Shown here piece by piece: positions 57,601-64,000 of a stretch of DNA of 64,000 bases. Both the position numbers and the translations under genes were made by a program. Source of the DNA: JAGLQA01 sp023135565 (GTDB taxonomy: Bacteria; Acidobacteriota; Aminicenantia; UBA2199); NCBI GenBank assembly GCA_030639305.1, contig DAOWCY010000005.1, positions 36,793 through 100,792 of the forward strand, read 5' to 3'. Positions within the stretch are counted from its first letter, which is position 1, and each line of letters starts with the position of its first letter. A model generated the notes under the pieces. That model searched no databases. It worked only from the letters and a program-made list of their open reading frames with translations, and was not told the DNA's origin.

Positions 57601-60600
57601 GAGAAATTCTATATCCCCATCCGGCAGCCAACGAGCCAGATCACCGGTAGAATAAAGTCTAAAGCTGCTGCACTCCGAACACCAGGGGGGCCTGGGTTTT
57701 TCAACAAACTTCTCCGCTGTTAAAGCGGGCCTGTTTAAATATCCCCGGGCCAACTGAACACCGGAAATATACAATTGACCCGGGATTCCTATGGGCTGGA
57801 GACGCAGATCCCTGTCCAGTACATAAAGCTTCGTGTTAGCTATGGGGTGGCCGATGGGTACCTTTTCAAGTTCTTTTTCTTCCGGGATCTCGAAACAGGA
57901 CACATCCACAGTGGCTTCGGTGGGGCCATAAAGATTGATTAGTTTTGTTTTGCCCAACCTGTTAAACAACTTCTGAAACCGCTTCACCTGCATTGCCCCC
58001 AGGGCTTCCCCACTACAGAATATCCGCTTTAAACTTCTCACTTTTTCCAACTCCCCGGCGGCTGCTTCAAGAAAATCGAGGAATGCACTAAACATGGAGG
58101 GAACAAAATGTATCGTAGTGATGCCGAAATCGCAAATAGCCTCTATTATAGCCCGGGGGTCTTTCTCATCATCAGGTGCGAGCAAACCCAAACCGGCGCC
58201 ATAGAAACTCCACCAGAATAATTCCCATACGGATACATCAAAAGTAACCGTGGTCTTCTGGAGAATCCTGTCGCTGCTGCCTATGGGATAGGCGGACTGC
58301 ATCCAATGCAGCCGGTTTACCACCGCCTGATGCTCGATCATCGTTCCCTTGGGCCGGCCGGTGGAACCGGAGGTGTAAATGATATAAGCCAGGGGGCCGA
58401 ATGATCTCACCTGCGCTATTGGAAGTGGAGCAGCGCTTCCTGTATCGCAGTCGCCGACCGGCATCGCAATCTCCATGAATTCATCTAAGAAAATCTTTTT
58501 AAGCTTATAACTTTCCGGGTTCTTTTCGTTAAATTCATGATACAAATCACCATCGGTTAATAGCAGCTTCACACCGCTGTCTTGAAGTATAAAGGTTTTT
58601 CTTTCTCCCGGGTAATGGGGTGAAATGGGCAGATAAGCTCCCCCTGCCTGCAATATGGCAAAAATGCCCACCATCATAGGTATAGAACGTTCCACCATTA
58701 TTCCTGCAATATCGCCGGGCTGTACGCCTTTTTCTATTAATAGAGAAGCCAATCTACAGGAAATTGCCTGTAATTCTTTGTAGGACATATGACGTTTCCC
58801 TGTATCTTTTAGGGCAATACTATGAGGCGTTCTTTCCACCTGTTCCGCAAAAAGTTGGTGGATAGTTTTAGAAGCAGGATATGCCGCTGTGGTATCGTTA
58901 AACACCTCCAGTATTTGCTTTTTTTCTTCCCGGGTGATTAGTTCTATTTCGGCAATGGGCCTATCCATGTCCTCCAGGACGCCGTCGGTTATCTTATTAA
59001 AATAGGCGCTGAACCTGCTGATGGTTTCTGCCTTAAATAACTCGGTACAATACTGGAAAGAGAATATTACCCGGTCTCCTACATCATCCGCTACCAATGT
59101 GAGATCGAATTTTGCCGTTTCCGATACCGCTATTTCTCCTTCATGAAGATTTCTTTCTTGCTGCGGAGAATTGCCTTCGCTGCGGTCGGAGTGTGTGTTA
59201 AATGAAAACATCACATCGAATAAGGGATTCCTGGCGACGTCCCTGCTTACTTCTACTTTCTCCACTAACTCTTCAAAAGGGTACTCCTGGTGCTCGAAAG
59301 CGCCCAGGATGCTCTTTTTTACCTCGACAAGAAATTCCCGGAAGATTTTCTCACTAACAGGATAATTGCGCAGTGCCAGCGTACCGACAAACATACCGAT
59401 AACTTTATCGAGGTCTGCATGCCTGCGGCCGGCTGCCACTGTACCGATCACGATGTCTTCCCGGCTGCTGATTTTGGCTAACCAAACATAAATAATTGCA
59501 GACAAAAACATAAAAAGACTGACATTATTCTCTAAGGCTAAGGCTTTCAACGCTCGCGTACGCTCCTCGGCTATCTCAAAAACAACATTATCTCCGGCAA
59601 AACTCTGAACAGCGGGCCTGGGGAAATCAGTGGGCAAATTTAATACCGGTATCTCCCCGGAAAAAATTTCCTGCCAATATGCTTCCTGCTCCCTGGAGAC
59701 TGCCATTTGCTCCGGCTTATTCAACCATTGGGAATAATCTTTATATTGAATCGCTAATGGAGCCAATTGCTTGCCGGAATACAATGCCCGGAAATCACGC
59801 AGCAGTATCTCATGAGAAATTCCATCGCATATAATATGGTGCATATCAACCATGAGGAGATACTGCCCTTTGTTTGTTTCCAGCAGTCCCACACGAAGCA
59901 GGGGGGCAAAAGACAAATCGAAAGAACGCACAAACCCTCCTGCCGAAAGATCATAATTCTCGATTTCAAATAGGATTTCCCGGGGTTCATGAACCTTTTG
60001 CACCGGTTGTTCGTCCATTAAGTGAAAGCTGGTGCGCAGGCTTTCATGACGTCGGATCAATTCCCGGAAAGTTCTCTCCAGCTTCTCTTTATCCACTCCA
60101 AAACCCGATTGGAGCAGTCGATCCAGAGGTACAAACACAGGTATATTATAAACCGTTCCGGCAGGATCGACCTGCTGCAATATGTACAGCCGCTTCTGGG
60201 CTGAGGTCAAAACATAATGACTTTTCTTTTCCACGGGTTCCAGGGAGGTGTACTCATATTTAGCCGCGCCTTTTATATATCGAGCCAGTTTCCTGATATA
60301 GGGGGTCTTAAATATCTCCGCCAGGGGAATCCGCTTGCCCAACTTCTTATGCAGCTTTGTTATCACCGCACTGGCTTTTAACGAGTGCCCGCCTAATTCG
60401 AAAAAATTATCGTCGATGCCGATGATACTTTTTTCTATATCCAGGACCTCTGCCCAGGTTTCTACCAGGCATTCTTCCTGTTTGTTACGGGGAGCTGTAT
60501 ACTGCCTGCCGGCAGCGCCTATTCCCGGTTCCGGTAGGGCTTTACGGTCTACCTTACCGTTGGCATTCAAGGGGACATGCTCTATTTTTATAAAATATGC

Positions 60601-63600
60601 CGGCACCATATAATCAGGCAATCGTTCCGCTAAATACTCACGAAGCTTCCCGGCAGCCGCGCCCTGATCCTCGGTTCCCGGGGAAGTAGGTAGGGCTTCC
60701 CCTACTACGTAGGCGCAGAGGTATTTCTCCCCTGCCGCCGACTGCCTGTCTATCACTACCGCCTCGTTTACTCCTTCGTGTTCTAATAAGCGGTTCTCGA
60801 TCTCTCCGGGTTCTATCCTGAAACCCCTGATTTTAACCTGGTCGTCAAATCTACCTAAAAATTCCACCGTGCCGTCGGCCAGCCAGCGGCAGCGATCACC
60901 GCTGCGGTAAAGAGTGACTGGTGATTGGTGAGTAGTGAGTAGTTTATAGGCCCTATCGGTCTTATAAGACTTATCCGACCTATTCGACCCATCCGGCCTA
61001 TCGAGATCAAAAGAAAGAGAGGGGAACTTTTCCGCGCTGAGTTCCGGGTTGTTTAAATAGCCGCGGGCCAGCGCATCTCCGGCAATATATAATTCGCCCT
61101 CGATGCCGATAGGACAAAGTTTGTTATACTTATCCAATATCAGCAGGGCTGTATTAGCGATTGTCTCCCCGATAGGGACGCTGGATAAGCTCTTGTATTT
61201 CTCGACTTTCCGGCGGTCGATCTCTAATACGGCAGCCATGATCGTAGTTTCGGTGGGGCCGTACATATTAAAAACCCGGCAATCTTCATTTACCGACTCA
61301 AGACTACTTACAGTTAGATCATAGGTCAACTTTTCAGCGCCGATGGCCAGGTATTTTAAAGTGTGCAGCTTCTTGCCTACATTAATTAAATACCGATATT
61401 GAGTGGGTGTAATATGCAGCGTAGTAATTTTATTTTTTAGGATAAAATCCACTTCCAGGCCGGGATTCAACAAAACCTCATCGCTAATCATATACAACGA
61501 AGAACCGCCGGTAAGAGCAATAAATATTTCCCATACCGACCAGTCGAAATAATAAGACAAATTCTGGATAGTTCGATCTCCCGGCCCGATGCCCAATTTT
61601 TCGTAACCCCAAAACATCAGCGGACAAAAGTTACTGTGGCTGATGGGTACGCCTTTGGGTTTCCCGGTAGAACCGGAAGTGAAGATAACATAGGCTATAT
61701 GAGCGGGCGCGGGCCCGCGGCCTATAAACGAGGACGAAACGATTTCTTCTTTTTTAGAAAATCTTCCCGAAGAAACAGGCTTTTTTTTCTCAATCCCAAC
61801 CCGGGCTTCAGCCCCGGTTCTAACTTCCGGGTCATCTATAAAAACCGTCTCTCCTTGCCATCCTGATGCGGACAACTCAGCAACTTTTTCACTTAGACCG
61901 GTGCTGCTGAGGAGCAGTTCTACACCGCATTCCTCAAGGATGTACCGCGTTCTTTCCGGCGGGGCTTTGGGGTTTAGTGGGACGTAACCGCTGCCGGTTT
62001 TAAGTATCCCTAATATCCCGGTTATCATCTCTATCGACCGGTTTATCATTATGCCTATTAGACTCCCGCTCGCTGCGCCCCGGCTGAGTAGATACCCGGT
62101 TATGCCGCCGGAGGCTTCATCCAATTCTAAATAACTTAATTCTTGTCCGGCAAATACCAGCGCCTTGTTTTTGGGGGTTCTTCGCACCTGATCGGCAAAC
62201 AACTGCGGGATAGTCTTATCCGCCGGGTAGGCACCGGCGGCTTTATTAAAATCATAAAGTAATCGCCTCTTCTCTTCTCCGGATAAAATCTCGATTTCAC
62301 CTATTCTTAGCTCCGGGTTCCCGGTTACCGCTGTTACTATACGCCTAAAATAGCTGATAAATCTTTTTATAGTTTCTTCCAAAAATAAGTCGGTTCGGTA
62401 CTCTACTTCAAAACAAAGAACTTCGCCGGTACCACCGCGGCTGCGCAAATCACATATAAAGGTCAGATCGAATTTCGCCACTTTGCTTTCAAATTCAACA
62501 GCAGCCAACTTAAAACCGGGTATCTCTACAGCGGGGATGTCCAGGTTCTGCATAAGAAAAACAACATCGAAAAGCGGGTTGCGACCGGCATCACGGTTCA
62601 CTGCTACTTTCTCCACCAGCTCTTCAAACTGGTACTCCTGGTTCTCTAAGGCTGCCCCGATCTGCTCTTTTATTTCCCCTAAGAAATCCCCGAATTTCTT
62701 TTTCCCGGTTGGAAAACTGCGTACACTCAGGGCGTTGACAAACATGCCTAAAACTTGCGCCAAATCCACATGCTTGCGGCCTTCTATAGGAGTGCCGACA
62801 ATGATGTCTTCCCGGCCGCTGAGCCTGGATAGAAATATATTAAATAAAGCAAATAATACCATATATAACGTGACATTTTCCTTCAGGGCTAAGGCTTTTA
62901 AAACCCCGGTTTCTCCTGCTTCCAATTCGAAACTCACCCGGCTGCCTTTGAAACTCTGCACGGTAGGCCGGGGAAAATCGGTGGGCAGATTAAGAACGGG
63001 GATTTCACCGGCTAAGGTTTCCAGCCAGTAAGCCTCCTGGGCTTTTATTATATCACTGCTGCGCCGCCCGTTCTGCCATTCGGAAAAATCCTTATACTGC
63101 AGCTTGAGCGGCGCTAAGGACTCTCCATTATAAAGAGCCAGGAAGTCTTTTAGAAACAAACCGATGGAGATTCCGTCCGATATGATATGGTGCATGTCCA
63201 ACACGAATAGAAAAGAACCGGCGCTGATTTCGATCAAGACTACACGCATAAGCGGCGCTTGCGATAAATCGAAAGGACGTATGAACTCGAGGGCTGAGTT
63301 ATGAGCTATGAATGATGAATGATGAGAGGAACTCTGCACTTCGTGCTCGCCGGCATTCGTTTCACCTGCTCTCAGGGGCTGCGTGCCCGCGCTGGAATAT
63401 TCTATCTTAAATTCGATCTTTCCAGGATGGTGAATCCTCTGTACGGGTTCATCATCTACTACGGTAAAAGAGGTTCTTAAATTCTCATGCCGGCAAATCA
63501 ATTTCCTGAATGTAGTTTCCAGTCGCTGCCTGTCGAGCTTGCCTTCCAGGTGCAATACCCGCGGGGTGTTATAAGCTGTCCCGGTTTCAGCGAATTGCTG

Positions 63601-64000
63601 CAGAATGTAAAGACGCTTCTGGGCGGAAGATAAAACATAATAATCCTTCGCTTCCACACTCCTGATGCCGGGAAAGCGATAATCCTGCTCTCCTTTCCCG
63701 GCTTTGATATAAGCGGCAATTCCCCTGACAGTGGGGGTTCTGAATACCTGCGCTAAAGTTACCCTAACGGAAAATGCTTTATGCATCTTCGAGGTCAACA
63801 TTATCGCAGTCAGGGAGTGACCGCCTAAAGAGAAAAAATTATCGTCGATGCCTATCTTTTCTATTCCCAGTACTTCAGACCACAGCTCACAGACCATGCT
63901 CTCAACCTGATCGCGGGGAGCGGTATATTCACCTGCTAAACCGCCGCTGTCCGGCTCAGGCAGCCGCTTGCGATCCAACTTGCCGTTGGCGGTCAGGGGC
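54643..64000 (-). CDS. NRPS, (A)-PCP-C-A-PCP-C-A(Ser+FkbM MT)-PCP-C (5' end outside window)
   Basis: More than 3100 residues; the reading frame is open through base 64000, where it encodes the end of an A domain (PLTANGK), so the true start lies upstream. A TTG at 63978 inside this motif is not a start; residue numbers here count from it. PCP Ser are at about 55, 1199 and 2581. C domains have HHIISDG (263), HHIICDG (1380) and HHIITDG (2786). The first complete A domain reads D-W-W-H-L-I-M-I-M. The second reads D-V-W-H-F-S-L-V-D, a serine code, and is interrupted between A8 and A9 by an FkbM-type methyltransferase, so O-methylserine is likely. The tail holds EDAFGDFGF followed by 16 more residues. 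An A6-A7 insert in the first A domain is repeat-encoded. Confidence 0.96.
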   Translation of the reverse strand, partial: PLTANGKLDRKRLPEPDSGGLAGEYTAPRDQVESMVCELWSEVLGIEKIGIDDNFFSLGGHSLTAIMLTSKMHKAFSVRVTLAQVFRTPTVRGIAAYIKAGKGEQDYRFPGIRSVEAKDYYVLSSAQKRLYILQQFAETGTAYNTPRVLHLEGKLDRQRLETTFRKLICRHENLRTSFTVVDDEPVQRIHHPGKIEFKIEYSSAGTQPLRAGETNAGEHEVQSSSHHSSFIAHNSALEFIRPFDLSQAPLMRVVLIEISAGSFLFVLDMHHIISDGISIGLFLKDFLALYNGESLAPLKLQYKDFSEWQNGRRSSDIIKAQEAYWLETLAGEIPVLNLPTDFPRPTVQSFKGSRVSFELEAGETGVLKALALKENVTLYMVLFALFNIFLSRLSGREDIIVGTPIEGRKHVDLAQVLGMFVNALSVRSFPTGKKKFGDFLGEIKEQIGAALENQEYQFEELVEKVAVNRDAGRNPLFDVVFLMQNLDIPAVEIPGFKLAAVEFESKVAKFDLTFICDLRSRGGTGEVLCFEVEYRTDLFLEETIKRFISYFRRIVTAVTGNPELRIGEIEILSGEEKRRLLYDFNKAAGAYPADKTIPQLFADQVRRTPKNKALVFAGQELSYLELDEASGGITGYLLSRGAASGSLIGIMINRSIEMITGILGILKTGSGYVPLNPKAPPERTRYILEECGVELLLSSTGLSEKVAELSASGWQGETVFIDDPEVRTGAEARVGIEKKKPVSSGRFSKKEEIVSSSFIGRGPAPAHIAYVIFTSGSTGKPKGVPISHSNFCPLMFWGYEKLGIGPGDRTIQNLSYYFDWSVWEIFIALTGGSSLYMISDEVLLNPGLEVDFILKNKITTLHITPTQYRYLINVGKKLHTLKYLAIGAEKLTYDLTVSSLESVNEDCRVFNMYGPTETTIMAAVLEIDRRKVEKYKSLSSVPIGETIANTALLILDKYNKLCPIGIEGELYIAGDALARGYLNNPELSAEKFPSLSFDLDRPDGSNRSDKSYKTDRAYKLLTTHQSPVTLYRSGDRCRWLADGTVEFLGRFDDQVKIRGFRIEPGEIENRLLEHEGVNEAVVIDRQSAAGEKYLCAYVVGEALPTSPGTEDQGAAAGKLREYLAERLPDYMVPAYFIKIEHVPLNANGKVDRKALPEPGIGAAGRQYTAPRNKQEECLVETWAEVLDIEKSIIGIDDNFFELGGHSLKASAVITKLHKKLGKRIPLAEIFKTPYIRKLARYIKGAAKYEYTSLEPVEKKSHYVLTSAQKRLYILQQVDPAGTVYNIPVFVPLDRLLQSGFGVDKEKLERTFRELIRRHESLRTSFHLMDEQPVQKVHEPREILFEIENYDLSAGGFVRSFDLSFAPLLRVGLLETNKGQYLLMVDMHHIICDGISHEILLRDFRALYSGKQLAPLAIQYKDYSQWLNKPEQMAVSREQEAYWQEIFSGEIPVLNLPTDFPRPAVQSFAGDNVVFEIAEERTRALKALALENNVSLFMFLSAIIYVWLAKISSREDIVIGTVAAGRRHADLDKVIGMFVGTLALRNYPVSEKIFREFLVEVKKSILGAFEHQEYPFEELVEKVEVSRDVARNPLFDVMFSFNTHSDRSEGNSPQQERNLHEGEIAVSETAKFDLTLVADDVGDRVIFSFQYCTELFKAETISRFSAYFNKITDGVLEDMDRPIAEIELITREEKKQILEVFNDTTAAYPASKTIHQLFAEQVERTPHSIALKDTGKRHMSYKELQAISCRLASLLIEKGVQPGDIAGIMVERSIPMMVGIFAILQAGGAYLPISPHYPGERKTFILQDSGVKLLLTDGDLYHEFNEKNPESYKLKKIFLDEFMEIAMPVGDCDTGSAAPLPIAQVRSFGPLAYIIYTSGSTGRPKGTMIEHQAVVNRLHWMQSAYPIGSSDRILQKTTVTFDVSVWELFWWSFYGAGLGLLAPDDEKDPRAIIEAICDFGITTIHFVPSMFSAFLDFLEAAAGELEKVRSLKRIFCSGEALGAMQVKRFQKLFNRLGKTKLINLYGPTEATVDVSCFEIPEEKELEKVPIGHPIANTKLYVLDRDLRLQPIGIPGQLYISGVQLARGYLNRPALTAEKFVEKPRPPWCSECSSFRLYSTGDLARWLPDGDIEFLGRMDFQVKVRGFRIELEEIEKQLTGGNILPVKEAVVTAEPDSTGGGSLRAYILPEKTSAYTVFRQLELQEQGLQKEVSLYHWPNGMAVYYLNRVETDFMYDEIFRQRSYLEHGITLKEGACIFDIGANIGVFTLFANLNCMNSRIYAFEPLPPVYGVLSLNASLYRGDIRTFNYGIGCREEEVEFTYYPHATILSGRCADSEQESKTIKAFLHQQEEAANRKNDGEPLTEEQYEELLAERLTTGSYACRLKSLSMVIEEQGVVSIDLLKIDVEKAELDVLEGIKNEHWPMIRQVVIEVHEGGELLAAVTGLLKSKGFAVTAQQEELLADTGLFNLYAVRPPVQIAAQEHHPGKEKLPGWYSIPGLIAAAGDYLKSTLPDYMVPSHIVPLARFPLTPNGKIDRKALPKPEITAGETYTAPRYEIESKLVQIWADVLVVNRGLIGIDDNFFDLGGHSLKAAVMVSRLHKELDVIVPLSEVFRTATVRSLAEYVKGSVEQDYESIELIEKKEYYLLSSVQKRLYILQQAAPQGTAYNMPAVMNLIGDLDKEKFTATFRELIVRHESLRTSFLLMQGDPVQRIHEPGNIEFAVEYYELPEAGSPLSAESITAAGAESTIKSFVRPFDLSQAPLLRVGLIKLQTREKETFSAGSAASYILMVDMHHIITDGTSIGIFIKEFMAIYSGEKLTPPQVQYKDFSGRQNSSREKSSLLKQAEYWQEQFKGEIPRLKLPGDFPPDRTRSFAGDRIRFEIGKEETAALGELAKVEGVTLFMVLLAIYNILLSRLSCEEDIVVGIPTAGRGHPDLQNIIGMFINTLALRNYPRVEKTFREFLRQVKERTLAAFENQDYQFEDIVEQLAAPLFDVVFTLQNIDIPLLEIPGLKLEPYDYKNKTAKFDLTLNGIEDRGRIRFTFEFSTKKFRQETIERFAGYFKEITTALLQNRDIKLGEINISPGLADSESADYEDAFGDFGFGAPLATGKHSKESKK
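56520..57445 (-). other. FkbM-family methyltransferase insert within the serine A domain
   Basis: Residues about 2180-2485 of the gene at 54643-64000 (numbered from 63978). It shows the SAM-binding FDIGANIGVF (D2250), the YAFEPLP acidic loop and the C-terminal LKIDVEKAELDVLEGI typical of FkbM methyltransferases, which usually methylate hydroxyls. The A domain resumes with STLPDYMVP. Embedded in a serine-coding A domain, side-chain O-methylation is the natural reading. Confidence 0.87.
60910..61008 (-). repeat. 9-bp-period repeat array in the A6-A7 linker (gene at 54643)
   Basis: At least six nonamers of the type GGTCGGATA / AGTCTTATA are translated as Asp/Asn/Tyr-Arg/Lys-Ser/Thr triplets, then GGTGATTGGTGA units before LYRSGD. 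Confidence 0.8.
63293..63330 (-). repeat. CATCATTCATCATTC repeat in a C-domain loop
   Basis: Seven- to eight-base repeats of CATCATT and ACTCATA type, encoding a Ser/His-rich loop between the C2 and C3 motifs of the first C domain, before FIRPFDLS. Confidence 0.62.

Noticed and set aside
63978..63980. TTG at 63978 as the start of the first NRPS gene
   Set aside because: It lies within the A10 motif PLTANGKLDRK and the frame is open to base 64000, so the gene begins outside the window.

Overview
The window is one continuous stretch of a very large hybrid NRPS/PKS assembly line. Twelve genes are visible and all lie on the minus strand, so transcription and presumably biosynthesis run from base 64000 towards base 1. 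Most genes abut or overlap: ATGA overlaps at 54643 and 2585, TGATG at 41031, and gaps of 8-35 nt elsewhere. Only four gaps exceed 60 nt. The first gene (54643-64000) enters the window inside an adenylation (A) domain and the last (1-2588) leaves it inside a PKS acyltransferase, so the cluster continues on both sides. No housekeeping, RNA or mobile-element gene is present. Strong AAGGAGG-type ribosome sites, the style of the C-A-PCP modules and two radical-SAM/B12 systems suggest an anaerobic Gram-positive (Firmicutes/Clostridia-like) host; this is an inference, because there is no taxonomic marker.

Layout in biosynthetic order. (A) 64000-54643: A fragment-PCP-C-A-PCP-C-A(Ser, with an embedded FkbM methyltransferase)-PCP-C. 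(B) 54646-47267: half-C-A-PCP-C-A(non-canonical)-PCP-C. (C) 47252-41031: half-C-A-PCP-C-A-PCP. (D) 41031-34858: KS-AT-KR-ACP-C. (E) 34836-29983: GNAT-half-C-A(Ile)-PCP-C. (F) 29974-23483: A-PCP-C-A(Ser)-PCP-C. (G) 23447-19320: half-C-A(Orn-like)-PCP-C. (H) 19159-18026: PP-loop amidotransferase/alpha-ANH-like enzyme. (I) 18042-16327: B12-binding radical SAM enzyme. (J) 16112-9312: half-C-A-PCP-E, whose A domain is interrupted twice, by a radical SAM plus B12-binding insert and by a PRMT-like methyltransferase. (K) 9245-7851: free-standing DCL-type condensation domain. (L) 7756-2585: A-PCP-C-A(Gly)-PCP. (M) 2588-1: KS-AT, continuing outside the window. The thirteen complete C domains match the thirteen complete A domains one to one, and the single epimerase is followed by the only DCL-type C domain, so the line looks collinear and intact.

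Two things stand out. First, gene J carries a radical SAM/B12 cassette inside an adenylation domain, in addition to a second embedded methyltransferase. Second, there appears to be a docking code. Every subunit that begins with a condensation-domain C-lobe lacking the catalytic half (half-C) follows a subunit ending in an acidic [D/E]-[F/L]-x-F tail. The two free-standing tailoring enzymes H and I end in the same tail, as though they plug into the same socket just before module J. NRPS-to-PKS joints instead end in basic, Arg/Lys-rich tails.

A further layer is the DNA itself. Short-period and palindromic repeats of the kind normally found between genes sit in frame inside variable linkers: A6-A7, A2-A3, KS-AT, the AT N-terminus and a C-domain loop. 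Many have a 9-bp period, which keeps the reading frame open for any copy number. Specificity codes and domain positions given here were read by eye from conserved motifs and should be treated as approximate.
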